DNA of 64,000 nucleotides from Ceratobasidium sp. AG-K (lineage: Eukaryota > Basidiomycota > Agaricomycetes > Cantharellales > Ceratobasidiaceae), in contig JAWNGF010000002.1 in assembly GCA_037039685.1 (NCBI GenBank), forward strand, positions 1,178,001-1,242,000, given 5' to 3'. Shown one piece after another: positions 21,852 through 34,344 of this stretch. Numbering within the stretch: the stretch's first letter is position 1; each line of letters begins with the position of its first letter. The translations under genes and the position numbers were made by a program. The notes under the pieces are model-generated. The model did not search any database. It had not been told where the DNA came from and saw nothing but the letters and a program-made list of their open reading frames with translations.

Positions 21852-23380
21852 CTAGGCTTTGCAGACGAGGATAGAAGAGAGTTTGGCCAACACAGCCGCC
21901 TGTTTGAGTCGTTTACGGTCAGCTAGCCCGGATCCACTCGGAACTGGTAAAAACTGACCTGCTCCTCGACGCTCGCGTCGCGCTTGTTGCTCGCGTCGAA
22001 TGCCGAAACGGTCACGTAGCACTTGCCGCTCGTGCCTTTGGTAGGGGTTTCGTCGGGGAGGTGACCTCCGTTGTTGCAGGTCACAACGTCCTTGTGATCT
22101 CATGAGTTTGAGAGGTCTGGCTTGCATAAGGACATACCGTGCGAAGTGGGTTCCAGTAGAGGCGGGTCAAGACGAACTGGAAATCGCTGACTTTGGAGCA
22201 AGTCGAGGAAATGGCTGGGAAGTTGACGTTCTGGGCAAAGTTAGTACTCAAACTTGAGGGCTCGACGAGCAAACGCTTACCAATCCCTAAAAATACGCGA
22301 GTTAACACACATATTGTAAGCTAAAGCATAGTTACTTACGACCCCACTAGGCAGCCACGGCTTGGAAGTGGCAGTCAAAGTCGCCACGAGCTTCTGCGCA
22401 ATTTGCGCATATATATAGGAAGAATCGCCGGCTTTGAGGGTCGTGTACGACCTACGCACGTCGACATATATGAATATTAATTCAAGGGCGACGGAAGCAT
22501 GGACTGTACCTGGCTGGATCGTTGTCCCCACTGAATGCAACGGCCGGGAAGCCTTGCTTGGCTGCCTCGCTCGCGGCTCCACTGGAGCGTTCATTTATGG
22601 TTAGTCTTGGCACGGCGCACGCGTGGCGTGGGGTCGACTTACACGGTGCCCGAGAAGAAAGTCGCGATTCCCAGGTTGTCTATGAATCAGCTGGTTAGGG
22701 TGTTCGTGCTGATGGCTGTGCGCAATAACTTACTGCCGACGTTAGGGCCGGTAACTACGATGTCGGGCGCGCCACCAAAGAACTTGGGAGCGAGAGTCTG
22801 CAAATTGGTTGCCCATCAGTGCCACATGTAATGCACGCGGAGCAAAAGCACGCACAGCAATTCCGTACTTGATCGCAGTAACCGGGTAGCTGTTGACATA
22901 GTTCAACCGGGCTAGTAGACAAAGGTGAGTGAATAGTCGGGTTTAGAGTTGGAACACTCACGATCAGTAGTATTTGCGCCTTGTGCGGGAGCGCCGATCG
23001 GTACGCTGTTGTACTGGCCAGCCTTGGTAAGAACTTTGGCGGGTGAGTCGGACGAGCCAGTTCCGGATTGATTTTCGACGGGAGCCGACACGATTACCTA
23101 GTGATTAAGTTAGTATACTAGAATGTATCTATTAGATTTTAGATACATACATCGTACCCAGTCGACTGAAGGGTTTGGTAGAACGCACGAACGTTTGCCT
23201 CGGCCCAGCCATCGTCGTTGCCACTATAACCGGCATTTCAATATACTTCACTGCTATAGGAAGCATTGCCCAAACTTACACAAGAACCTTGAGGCCAGCA
23301 CGCGACGACACAGTCGGTGCAGCGACCGCCGAATGGACAGCGACTGAACCGAGGACAGCAGCGACGAACGAGAAGTGCAT
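21852..23380 (-). CDS. Secreted SurE-like phosphatase/nucleotidase
   Basis: SurE family: metal-dependent 5'/3'-nucleotidase or acid phosphatase. The N-terminus MHFSFVAAVLGSVAVHSAVA is a signal peptide, so the enzyme is exported, as in many fungal SurE homologues. The metal site is present: KVLVGNDDGWAEANVRAF (Asp-Asp), VIVSAPVENQSGTGSSD (Ser) and PDIVVTGPNVG (Asn). Later exons read ATFFSGTV, EAAKQGFPAVAFSGD, VNFPAI and CYVTVSAFDAS, ending SSILVCKA. About ten short exons are needed; the first junction restores GNDDG. Substrate cannot be told from sequence. Confidence 0.9.
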
Positions 23381-23435
23381 ATCGAAGGGAGCTCCAAACC
23401 GTAGGGTTACGGCAACTGGTACCTTCCGACGTACT

Positions 23436-23442
23436 ACTTATA
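23436..23442 (-). promoter_or_regulatory. TATA box of the SurE-like gene
   Basis: TATAAGT on the minus strand, about 56-62 bp before the ATG at 23380. Motif and spacing only. Confidence 0.4.
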
Positions 23443-23906
23443 GAAACTGGGCGGGAAGAGGCGGGAATAGTACGGTGTTCCTCGCCTCGAAGGAAGGGGC
23501 GCACGTGCTGGCCAAGGCGACGCGACCACGAGACGATGTCGGTGGAGAAGCATGAATAAATTTCAGAATGGCGGGTCGCAAGGATTTTGGGCCTGTTTGT
23601 GGGTAAAAGAAGTCTCGGTCTCGGCCGTATAAATCATGGGGAAGGCCCGAAGTAGAAAAAATGATGCGGGAGAGGAAGAATTATATCATGAGAAAGCTGC
23701 ATAGTGTCCTTTGCCAGATGAGAGTTCCGCGCGTGATTCCGCTCGGGTTAGATTTTGAAGCGGAAAAGCTTCATTGTCCAAGGTATAGAACTGAGTCAAT
23801 ACATGCGCTCAGCCTGGCAACGGGACTAGTCGTGGCTGAAAACTCCGATTCGCGATGACCACGTGATACTTTACCACGTCTCTTGCTGTGGCTATTAAGC
23901 ATCCCC

Positions 23907-23995
23907 ACTCAGCGCAAACCGCAGTGCTAATTGAGTTTCGTAAGGGCTCGTTTGCGTAAACGATCCCTTACTAGCACGTGCGGTTTTCGCTGAGT
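23907..23995. repeat. Short palindromic MITE-like repeat, copy 1
   Basis: An 89-bp unit beginning ACTCAGCGCAAACCGCA and ending TGCGGTTTTCGCTGAGT, which are near-perfect inverted repeats. The middle is a second, nested palindrome of 32 bp (23940-23971, GTAAGGGCTCGTTT with its inverse, one mismatch). A related copy lies at 62022. It has no coding capacity, so it is probably a non-autonomous DNA element. Confidence 0.8.
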
Positions 23996-25491
23996 ACCAC
24001 CATGCCGCGGTGAATGCAACAAAACTATCCCGTTTTCTAATAGTATCGGCCAAGGAGCTAGATTAAATTCCGGTAGTAACAACTTCAGTTTATTTGGACA
24101 ATACTTGCCCTCTATTTTGCCGCAAGTTTTGACACAAGTCAATCGCAGGCAACGATCTCTCAAATGACTCTATTCATCGAGATTCCCTTGGCTGGTGGCT
24201 GGGGGCGACACACAAGGTAAGCTTGGATGAATCTTGGCGTATGTTTTACTACCTGCTAATTCCAGTAACAATGAGACCATGTTTTAGGCTTGCGTATTCA
24301 TATCAAGCGAAATGTTACTCTAGTTGTTTTCGCGCCAGGCGCATACACATATTTAAATGACCCAAGTTCAAACACTTGTCTATTCACCGGCCTACGCTTC
24401 CATTCCTGCCACTTTTCTACCAGTTAAAGTTGTTGACTGATACGAAGTTTTGGGACAGGGATAGTAAGCACGACAAATATAGTCTTGAGTATCTGGTGTA
24501 TACCAGTTCGAATTTGACTTTACAATAAATGAAAGTACCATAACGGACGCATGTGCTCAGCTCATTTCATGAATCATTGAAAGGAGTAGAAGAAGTTAAA
24601 ACCGAGGAACCTTATCGTTAGTATATTCTATGTCCGGAAAAGATCTCCAACAACATTACCTTGAGCATATATGCGAGATGCGTTCGAGTCGATCATTCGA
24701 TCGGCTCACTTGCAAATTATCATCTAGTGTTAGTACACTTTGTATGGGTAAGCAGTGGTATGAAATCAGAGCAGTGGGCTTACTCGAAGTGTAATGTGGT
24801 GTTCTTCACAGCGCCTTGCGCAGGTGTTTGTTTGGCTGTGTTGTTGCACCCGTGTCGCTTTTACCCCGACGGGAGTCTTTGCTTCCAACCTCATAAGTGG
24901 CACTTAGCATCGTAACTCTGTACAAACCCGACATGAAACAAAAATTGGCACTCCAACACCCCTGGTTGTGGTCTCGATCTTGCTAAGTTTGCGTGAACTT
25001 TAAGTCCGATTACAAGAACCTCTGACTTGCTGAAGAATGACGAAGACTTGACGTCAAGTGGGATCCATTCCACACTCTGCTCGCTATTGCACGGCGAGCT
25101 AACGAAACAACATAGATTGCGATAAGAAGGAACCGCCGCTACAGACATTTGCTAGGCAATGACGTTGGATTCCTCTTAGCTACCGCTTTTGGCGACTAAA
25201 GGTGTCAAGCGCTTTCCTGGGCTGTGCCACAAACGGCACCCTTAACTCAAGTGCTACCATCATATTACCCCTGTCTCACATCCTCGCTCGTAGTTCGATC
25301 CTGTGCATATTCGGATGACAATATCTTGCAGCTTAATATTTTAGGGATACTGATTCGAGCTCTGGACCGTTGATTGCACTGGCCTCGTTTGCACCCCGTG
25401 TGCCACCACCAGCTAAATAGGCCGCGTATCCCACAAACTCCCTTCTGAAATAATATGTCTTCGACGTCTGGGAGTACTTGGCTATTCGTAG

Positions 25492-27526
25492 ATGAGGCTC
25501 CTAAACGCAAGCTGCGCCGACAACGCTCTGACAACAACCATTCCTGACCCTCGTTCACTTGGTTGTGTGTCTGTATCCCCCAAAGAACTCCAGCAGCAAC
25601 AAGAACTCTTTGATTTCTACAACAAGCAGAAGCTCGAGCAGATCGAGGAACGACGCGTGGACTCGAGCCAGCAACCAACTCCCTCAGGATTTAGGCGCCA
25701 TCTCAAAAGTTTACCTAGTGCGGTGCCATCACGAGGCAAGCACTGGAAAGAAGTAACAACGAGCTCTACCGGAGCGACTGTGGGCGAGTATGTTCCTCCG
25801 GAGGGGCGATCTCAGACTCTTGCACTGCCCCCGCCGTCCTCGTTTCGCCATAAACACACTATTTCCCAACCACCACCACCAAATATGCCTTGGGGACTGG
25901 CACCACTGCGATCTGCTACGGAACCCATGTATCTTCCACCAACTACGAACACCGGCCTATTGAACGTGAATGGGGCGAGGGCACAAGTCCTCCTATGCCC
26001 GTTCCTCAGCTTCCGCATCACCATTCCGCCCCCCCTGCTGTCCAAGGCCTTTTAGCCTACCCCTTCAATCTTTACCTCCGGGGTATGATTTCGCCCTAGC
26101 GGCCCAGTTTCGTCCAGAGGCCAACAAGCTCCGCCCTCTTCGTTTGCTTTCGTTGGGTGAGTCGGGTTAGGAACGAATCACGACTGGATGCTAATATTCG
26201 GACGCATTTTAAGACGGAGGGGGAGTGAGAGGGATTAGTAGCTTGCAAGTACTAAAGAAAATAATGGACCGTATCAAGCCAGGAGCACGCCCGTGTGATT
26301 ACTTTGACTTGATTGCTGGGACAAGTACCGGAGGGTAAGTCTATGGTCTATGTCGCTCACTGCCATTACTAACAAAGGCATAGCCTCATTGCGATCATGT
26401 TGGGAGTAAGTCACTAGACACGCTCCGAAGACTTATAACAAACCATTCCAATATAGCGCCTTCGTATGACGGTCGACGAGTGTATTCAGCACTATCACCA
26501 TCTCGCGAAGAAAATATTCAAGAGAAACCCCGCTCTCCAATATGGTAGTCTCGCTGTCTTAGAGCACCGATTCAGTCCCGAAAATCTCGAAGAGGCGATC
26601 AAGTCGGTAGTGGCGAAAAAGGCGCCGCGAAACTCGAAAATGGCGGATGATCACCCGCGGTGTGCTCGAACGTGTGTATTGCTGTGATACCGACCTTGTA
26701 TGCGGATACTGATACTTCACATTGAAGCTTCGTTATAGCTGTTCGGAAGCATAACGTCAACAATCAACCCGCTCGACGAATCCGTTCATATGCAACACAA
26801 ACGTCTCCTGCCGATACTTGCGAGATCTGGTAATGCACCTTGACTTGTTTATAATGATGTGAGCTGACATGGTATCCAGGCAAGCGGGTAGAGCTACTTC
26901 TGCTGCTCCAGTAAGTGGAAAATGCGCACACTTTTACCACTCGACTCATTACCAATATTTAGTCTTATTTTCCTCCAATTGAGATTCCGGACGAGCGTGG
27001 GCGGCTACGGTCGTACATTGATGGCGGCCTTGGGTATAATAATCCATGCAAAGAATTATTCAATGAGGCACGAGAAGTGTTTGGACCGCATCACGAGATT
27101 GGATGCTTCCTCAGTATAGGGACGGGCAGGGATAGAAATATTCAGTTTGGTGACGTTCGCAAGCCCAATTCTGCGTACCAGGCCTTCAAACACATTGCGT
27201 TGAATTCACACCATGCTCATCTCGAAATGCAGGAGTATTTTTCCCGCAAGCCGGGTGTCTATTTCAGGCAAGTTGGCCCAGTTGGTATTGTTCTCTTACT
27301 AACTATTTAAGCTAGGTTCAATGCTGGAGACAAACTGATAGAGGAAAGCGAGAACCAAGAGGACTTTGTTCAGGCCGTGGCTCTGGAAGACTGGCACAAA
27401 ATGGCTAGTATAGAGGCCTCTACCAAGAAGTACTTGGAAGAGGAGAGAACTGCTAAACATGTTGCCCGATGTGCTAAAACATTGGCAAGGTTCGCCCAAA
27501 CGGATAAACAACAGCGCCCATCGTGA
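25492..27526 (+). CDS. Patatin-like phospholipase, with apparent frame breaks in the N-terminal part
   Basis: Serine acyl-hydrolase of the patatin family, acting on phospholipids or other acyl esters. The catalytic core reads SLDGGGVRGISSLQVLKKI (oxyanion hole), DLIAGTSTGGLIAIMLG (nucleophile Ser in GTSTG), SYIDGGLGYNNPCKELF (catalytic Asp in DGG) and CFLSIGTG. It ends TLARFAQTDKQQRPS. The core exons splice normally. Upstream, 25492-25960 is coding-like (KELQQQQELFDFYNKQKLEQ), but reading on to the core needs two one-base frame changes, near 25960-25990 and 26030-26070, beside C- or T-runs. An earlier ATG at 25455 lies in yet another frame. Either consensus errors or early decay of the N-terminal extension; the start is uncertain. 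Confidence 0.8.
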
Positions 27527-27845
27527 TGCGCGGACTAAACACTTTTGTTCGCTCGACTTTTTTGCTGAACCATCAAATGTATTAGTATACTACTTTTTTT
27601 GGAGTGCTTTAATTCGTTGTATGTACACTAATGTGCCCTTATACCAATTCTTGCCCAACATCTTGCCCAATCGTATTTGGAATAAATTACTAGGCTTGAC
27701 ACCACTCATTATGTCATCCACGTGAAGCCTCCCTGACAGCTCTTCTTAGCGTCCACCACCTTCCGTAGTATCAAGCTATTTCATCTCAGTCCACCGGGAC
27801 ACCTCCTTAGTGTAGTACTGGAGCTGCTAGTTCGATTCGGCGAAT
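27527..27845. other. Intergenic
   Basis: AT-rich 3' flank of the patatin-like gene and leader of the next gene. Nothing else seen. Confidence 0.5.
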
Positions 27846-30702
27846 ATGTCTGGCTCTTCTACTGCTGATAGTGTTCATCAAGCAAATCTTGCAACATTCC
27901 GATCTTACCGGCAAACTATCGATGAACTATACAATAAACCCTACACTAGGCTTGGTGACCATGCAAGTCTAGTCAAGCGTCTGCAGGAATGGAGAAAAGC
28001 TGTTTCACACCTAACGGCTTGGGTTGATGACGACCGCGCTTATTACACACAAGCTCGACCAGAGATTGTTAATTTGCTAGAAGCGAGTTCAAGTTTTCAG
28101 GCTTGCCTCTGTTATTCAAACTGATCAATCCATAGGCAGTTTTTGATTCAGTTAGAGCCGTAGATCAAGTTAGAAGCGCAAAAGGGGAGAGCAACTGGGT
28201 ACGAGCCACTGAGAAAGAGTTCGAAGGGCTACTGTGAGTGATTTCTTGTATCGAAATGCACTTCTAAATCTAAGGACCGATACATCTAAAGTGTCGACTA
28301 TATCAAGTTAATTAAAACAGCATTCTCTCCCCAACGTCAGGCTCTGTATACTGCAGCAACAGACCTGGACGCGCTCAGTAAGTGGGGATATCGCTCCCAT
28401 ATGGGAATCACGACTCAGCGTCGTTTCGGGTATAGACAGAGGAAGGGTACTTTACAACGGATTGCATAGTTTTGAGCGCAGACTGCAAGAGGTCCGCGAA
28501 GGGACAAGTAGTCGAGCCTCGGCTCCCCAGCTACAACAAAACCCCACCAGCCATTCGTCCCCTTCAACGTCCACACCTATGCTCGCACAACACATCCGGT
28601 CAGCCTCGCGGTCCAATAATCAGAGCAATATGAGGCCAATACTATCAGAAGGAGTGGTGTCTGCCCCAAATGTGCGGCAATTTGCACATTCGAGCAACCC
28701 TATGCGAAAAAACTCCTTACCTGTGGGTACGATGGCCCCGGCACGGTCTGCTCCAGTCATGTTTCACACACCGGCTCAAATGCATGACACTGGGCCGACA
28801 CCAGCTTCGCCAACAACCTGGAATCAATCGATGGTTCAAACAATCCATAATTCACGCCCTCTGCCACCGGATCTCGCAGCGAACGCAGCGACTGTGCCTC
28901 TGAATATCCCCAACCATGCGCCAAACGCTCTGTCAAATGCCAGGCTCCGGTCACGGCAGCCCCACCAGAGGAACAAGATTTGCAGTGGGACGATCTCGAT
29001 GTTGACGAAGATGAGCTTGAAGCACTGGACCGCTCGGAATGGAGCATTAGTGTTACGGGAGTGGCCGAACGGAAAAAATGGCCCCCACGGACGAGGCAAA
29101 TACACCGAACCCTTCACGAATGGATTCTGTTGGCGATATGAATTGCCCAACTAGTGGGCCGTTGATAGGATCGCCATTAAAGCGGGAGGAGCGAGTCGTT
29201 AGTGGACAACAATCTGGGCAGCGTGTCGCCGTTGGTGCCCTCGCAGAGGCTACTCCATCCCAACCACCCATCGTCCCGAAAGTCGAAGCGGAGTATTCTG
29301 GTCCCCAGTTGCTGCGCTCTCCCTCTGCCGAGCAACACCCGCCGAATAGTCTTCAAGCATTGGAACGTCGCAAGTCGGTATTGGCCCAGGAGGTCATTGA
29401 TGTCGACGAGCTCTCGGACGATGAGCTCACGGCTGGTCCTGTCGCCATTGAATCTCGAGGTCCTCCAGGAGAGGTTGTGAACTCGACTTCTGCTGACGAC
29501 GTCATCAACATCCACGACAGCGACGACGAGATGGAGGTGGACGAGTTGGACCCATCGGAATCGGGTGAACCGAATGGGGAATCTAGAGAGCCCAAGGACC
29601 AACCCATGGCGCCGCCTGAACACGCCAATGTAACTCCCACAAAAACCTCGCAAGCTATCCGCCACTGCCACCCAGTCACTTCTAACGCCCGCTCAGCAGG
29701 TAAGGATTCGAAAACATATACCTACTCGCGTGCTTATGACGCCTGAAAGCTTATCAAGGATGTCAACGAACTACCACCCGAGGTTCGGGCCCGGATACGC
29801 CGAGTGGCCAAGGGACCCATGATTCTGCAGTATCTTTCGATAGAGCCTTCTATAACTCGAGACACCGCTGAAGAGCGGTTTGACAAGATGAGCGACCAAA
29901 CAGTATTCGACGTTTATGTCAAGACTCAGGCGGCACGTCGGATTATCGATCATTTCAAGAACACCTTGAATCAACCTGGACATAAACTACATCTTCCTCA
30001 CATTGAGGTCAAGGAAGTGCCTCCGGGACCGCCGGTATTACTTTGTTCCCAGCCCGGTATTGCGGGAATGCAAAATAACACTATCGAATTTAATATCTCT
30101 GCCGATACGATGGCATCACTTGAGCGCTGGAAGGCCCGCTTCGTTACTTCGGCCGGGTGCGTTCTGACCCTCGTGTATATTCCATTTACTGATTATAACG
30201 CAGGTCCCACGGAGAGTTGGTCTCGGTCGAACTCGCGTGTTATCCGGCCGATGCTTTTTATCCTGCCAACGAAGGTGGGAATCGACGACTGACACCCAAC
30301 GCGCAGATGCGAACTTGGCCAGATGGGGGAGTTTTATGGGCACTTGTCAATCGTGAGTTCTCAGAGAAGGAGTTGGGTCCCGAAGTCAGACTGTTTCTCT
30401 CTCCTCCACCATTCGTAAGTTCTTCTCCATCTTGAGTGGTCTTCCGCTAACACCAGGCGTACAAGATTGAGGCGGGTCAGCCGGTTGATATCAGCGATTT
30501 TATTCGCGAGGGGCGAAATGTAGTCCAATTCGTGTATCTGGGGGGGATGGAACACTTTGTGTTTGCAGTGCAAAAGCGCAAAATGCCTCCCCCGCAAACG
30601 ACTTGGCCGGGGGTACTGAAGCGCGTCCAATCCCTCGATTCTTCGAGCTCTGGATACACAGGACTTTTGAATCGACTAAGTGCAATGATTGAACAAAAAT
30701 AA
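27846..30702 (+). CDS. Unrecognised large protein with acidic middle and conserved-looking C-terminal domain
   Basis: N-terminal helical part (MSGSSTADSVHQANLATFRS onward), a Ser/Gln/Pro-rich region, an acidic patch (WDDLDVDEDELEALD), then repeated acidic stretches (EVIDVDELSDDELTAG; DDVINIHDSDDEMEVDELD) that resemble SUMO-interaction or charged linker motifs. The C-terminal 300 residues look folded: LPPEVRARIRRVAKGPMILQ, NTIEFNISADTMASLERWK, LVSVELACYPADAFYP, then IEAGQPVDISDFIREGRNVV before VQFVYLGGMEHF. The last run faintly recalls the end of a PINIT domain of SUMO E3 ligases, but no SP-RING follows, so I assign no function. Two one-base frame breaks occur, between about 28900 and 28956 and in the A6 run near 29075. 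Could be one gene or two. Confidence 0.6.
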
Positions 30703-30933
30703 CCTTGGAGTCTAGGTTTTGTCTATAGTCTATTACCCGCGTGGTGGTTAGACCTGCATATTTATGTATTCATCATAGTCGTATCAAGCGCGTGTACAAC
30801 TTGTGCTCTTTTACTTTTTTCTAATCCCAGAACCGAGTGGTGGATGACAAGGGGAGTGGTGGGGTAGGGATCATGTCGTTAAATACCAGCCAGCACATTC
30901 CAGCGCGCCGGCTCAATTCATAGTCATTCATAT

Positions 30934-33900
30934 TCAGATAAAGCTCCTAAAGAGCCCCGCCTGCCTTCGAGGCCGAGGCTCAGATTCGCCTCGCATACTT
31001 GCGATCGCTTGCAGCTTGCCGAGGACCTTGAGGCGGTTAGACCATATAATCAGAAACAAGTTAACTGCTTACCTGTTCGAGCTTATCCTTTTTCTCTTGC
31101 AAGTCCAAGTGGGTCCTGATGTTCGGGTTCTCCCTGGCAAACTTGACTACCTCCTCACGGTCGAGATTGTACATGAGCCGGGAATCAATCTCGCGTGGGA
31201 ACTGAACCATTTGAAATCAGCAAACGCATGCACACAAGGTCGTCGGGTGTGTGCTCACCTGATAGAAGAAATGATCCAGCAACTCGATGTTCAAGAACAT
31301 GGCCGAGACGTATGCCATCTTGTGAGACACAACTTGGAGGAAGGCCTCGGGACAGAATGCGTCATTTTCGAGCGAACGGCATCGCTTGCCCTTGAGAATA
31401 GCAGAGCGTATTTTGAGAATTGCGATGCGGTCCATGTACAGTTGGGCATGACGGGCTGGCGCACGGTTCAGAAACGGCCCAATAAGTTTCATGGATATAT
31501 GCTCACCATCAATAACATGCGCAGGGTTGTACCGATAGTTGTCTACAATCGACGGAATTTCAGGACTCGGATCTTCACCAGCATCGCGCCTCATGGCCAT
31601 CCGAGCAGCAATCTCCCGCTCTTGGGCCTCGAGATTCTTGACATAGGTCAAGAGCTGGTTGAGCCTGCGATTGCCACCGACACGACCCTTGATCGCATTG
31701 AGCTTTTCGACGCACAGTGCCTGTTCCTTGTCGAGGGCAACTACAGCGCTCTCGCGGCCACCCTCCCATTCCTTGGCATCGACCTCGACGTCGTACTTGT
31801 AGGGTTTAATCGAGTTTTCCACCTGGTCGGCGGTAACGGACAAACGACTACGCAAGATTTCGTGGGCAAGTTCTTCGAGTCGAGCTGCAGCGCCAGGGTG
31901 GTGGGTAAAGGGACCGGCGCCGGATGCGCCTGCGAGCGAGTCGATGAGACCTTTGAGGCCGTCGGCAACCATGGCAGTCGCGTCGCGGCCTACACCCGAC
32001 TTGGTGAGCAAGGATGAAGCAGCCTCGAGTTTGTAACGCCAGTAAGTATCGAGAGCGGCGGCGTTGGGGATCTTGGCGTCCGTGGCGAGCGTGTTGAGTT
32101 CTTCTGCACGGGGATCGGTCCAGTACATTTGTTCGAGCACGCCGAGAACGCGGTCGTCGAGCATGGCCTTGAGCTTGGCCCTCACCGCGGGTTTCGAGAA
32201 CTGAGCGCCGGCGTCTTTGAAACTGGCCTTGAGCTGATCCATCAATTCGGCGACGTAGGATTCGGCAGAGATGCGACGATCGTTGTATTGGACCTTGAAC
32301 TGGTACGATGCCTCTTCGAGACCACGCTGCACGCGGTTCGTAATATTGTGCAATTCGCCAGAGAGGGACGACTTGAGGACGTCTTCGAGCCTGTTGCGCA
32401 GAGTGTCGCTGCCGACCATGGTGCTGCCTGTAAAGAATTCCCGGTTCAAGTTGAAAAAGACGTCTTCGCGGCGCTGGACGGCACCCATCAGTGGTGGCTG
32501 ACCGCCCTTGGCATTCTGAAAGTCTTCCTTGTTTGGCCGGGTAATAACCCGACGTAGCCTAAATGCAGTGGATAACGGTTGCCAGACAGGATAGCGGCGC
32601 CTTGTTCGGGAGGAACGAGATCCATCTTGGTGATGACACCAATGGTACGACGGCCAAGAGGATCGACCTTGCGAGAAGCGCGGAGAGCGGGCGAATTGGC
32701 GAGATCGACATCGGCGGCGCAAATGGCGAGGATGATGTTTGGCGGGCGAATGTACTTTTCGACGAGGTTGCTGATCCGTTCCTTGAGCTCCTCGGGTTGG
32801 TCAATCGAACTCAGTTGAACATATCCGGGGAGGTCGATCATGGTCAGATCGGGGATATTAGGGCCGCAAATCTTGAGCTGAATCGGCGAGTCCGATACGC
32901 ATTCAGAGGCCGGGACTGCCATGTTCATGTCGTAGAGCTGTTTCTGGATGACACTGAAATCGGTGATGCGACCCGAGTTGAGCGCTGGGAATTCACCCCA
33001 CTCGGCGGCAGCGTTGGGAGTGCAGACCAGGGTGAGCTCAATCGGACGACGGGTGACCATGTTATTTCCCCTTGACGGATGTCAGGACGATGCATACTAG
33101 CACGCGAACTACTTACTTGGGCAAAAATTCGTGCCCGACAATAGCTTCCAAAACCGAACTCTTTCCAGAGCTTTGGCTACCAATCACCACGATGCTCGGC
33201 ACAGTGAGGTCGTCGCCCATGTCGATCGTTTGAAGGATAGAGCGAACCTCGATGAGGTTACGAGTAAGATTCATGAGTGCACCGCCCCCGCTGGTACGCC
33301 GCCTGCCATCCGAGTCCGAAGGTGCAGAAGTCGTGACTGCAATGGCCGCGGCCAGAGCCGCAGCCGCCGAGTTGTCATTACCGCCGGGAGGTGTGTTGCC
33401 CTGATCACCGCCCTGCTTTGATTCACCCAGGGACGCCATGATATCCTTCATAAATTGCGGCGCTTCGAACGAAGGTAGTTCTGTCGACGACAGTTGTGAC
33501 TTCAAGTTGTCAAAACTTTCGGAAGCCGAGCCAAAAAGTTCAGATGCGTTTGCGGAAGCCGCGCCAAATAATTTTGAAGCCGATTCACCGGTTGTACCCA
33601 AGAGTTGAGATGCCGTTTCCTGTGCTCCATGGATCCATTCGGTAGATGTCTTGCGGAATTCTATACTCAGGTCAGCATACGAGGTGGCTCAAGGTGGGTT
33701 GTACGCGCCTTCAAATCGGTAATTCGCGTATCCCAACGCACCAGCACCGGCCGTGCCTGCTGCGATTGGGACACGGAAGGCCCTGGCTACAAAGCGCGGG
33801 AGCGCAGTGTAAGAGATTGCTCGTACGTGCATCTGACGCATCGAGTCGGCGACCTGTTGGGCCGGAATGTTCAATCTTGGGCGCAATGGCGCCGAAGTCG

Positions 33901-34000
33901 TAAGAGTCGAGACCTGTAATTGCGGGACATTGACCGCTACTGGTTGCCCACGTCGTAAGACGTTCGCTATGCGACGCCGAAAGCCCACCGAGAACAGCAT
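30934..34000 (-). CDS. MGM1: Mitochondrial dynamin-like GTPase (Mgm1/Msp1/OPA1), with one apparent base missing
   Basis: Inner-membrane fusion GTPase. N-terminus [20 protein letters not shown] is a mitochondrial presequence, followed by [18 protein letters not shown] (membrane segment). The GTPase domain has G1 [28 protein letters not shown]3 MIDLPGYVQ and G4 [15 protein letters not shown]. The stalk and GED-like C-terminus run to [11 protein letters not shown]. The frame breaks at [12 protein letters not shown] / [16 protein letters not shown]: one G must be added to the GGG run (plus-strand CCC, 32548-32550) to read through. Both sides are strongly conserved, so a sequencing deletion is the likely cause. 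Introns lie near 33061-33113, 33600-33670 and at the 3' end. The longest plus-strand open frames here are antisense shadows. Confidence 0.95.
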
Positions 34001-34098
34001 CGTCGGTGTCCTGTGCAAACCCAGCGCCGCGTGCCCTAATTAATAAGTGCACGTGACAGAGAAATTGTCTTGTTGCGTCAAGGCCAAATTTGGATAAC

Positions 34099-34188
34099 TC
34101 CCGCTTAGCTCAGTGGTAGAGCGCGTCACTAGTACTAAGTCGCCACTTAGCACATGACGAGGTCGTTTGTTCGAACCAGGCAGTGGGA
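34099..34188 (+). tRNA. tRNA-Thr (AGT) with a 19-nt intron
   Basis: Acceptor stem TCCCGCT (34099-34105) pairs with AGTGGGA (34182-34188). D arm GCTCAGTGGTAGAGC. Anticodon stem CGTCA pairs with TGACG. The loop reads CTAGTA then, after the intron, A, giving anticodon AGT. The intron, CTAAGTCGCCACTTAGCAC, sits one base 3' of the anticodon as in eukaryotic tRNAs. T arm GTTTG-TTCGAAC-CAGGC has two G-U pairs. Read with A34 modified to inosine it decodes ACN threonine codons. It lies about 100 bp upstream of the divergent MGM1 start. Confidence 0.92.
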
Positions 34189-34344
34189 ATCTTTTTTGTT
34201 CCTGAACATGCAAATTTTTTTTCGCACGAAGCGGAGATGTATTTGTGCTTAATTTGGACACCCATTATAAGCGCTAGACCATTCGTATCAAATTTCCAAT
34301 CCTGGCGCTTGACCTCGTTCATCATAAGTTATTTCTAACCGACC

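Larger units (their letters stand above)
23381..25491. other. Gene-poor region with one palindromic repeat
   Basis: Apart from the repeat at 23907-23995 nothing is supported. Several short open frames (for example 25265-25678 minus, 137 codons) look like chance or antisense frames. Confidence 0.5.

Noticed and set aside
31016..32017. 333-codon open frame on the plus strand
   Set aside because: Exactly antisense to the conserved Mgm1 stalk and GED region; a codon-bias shadow.
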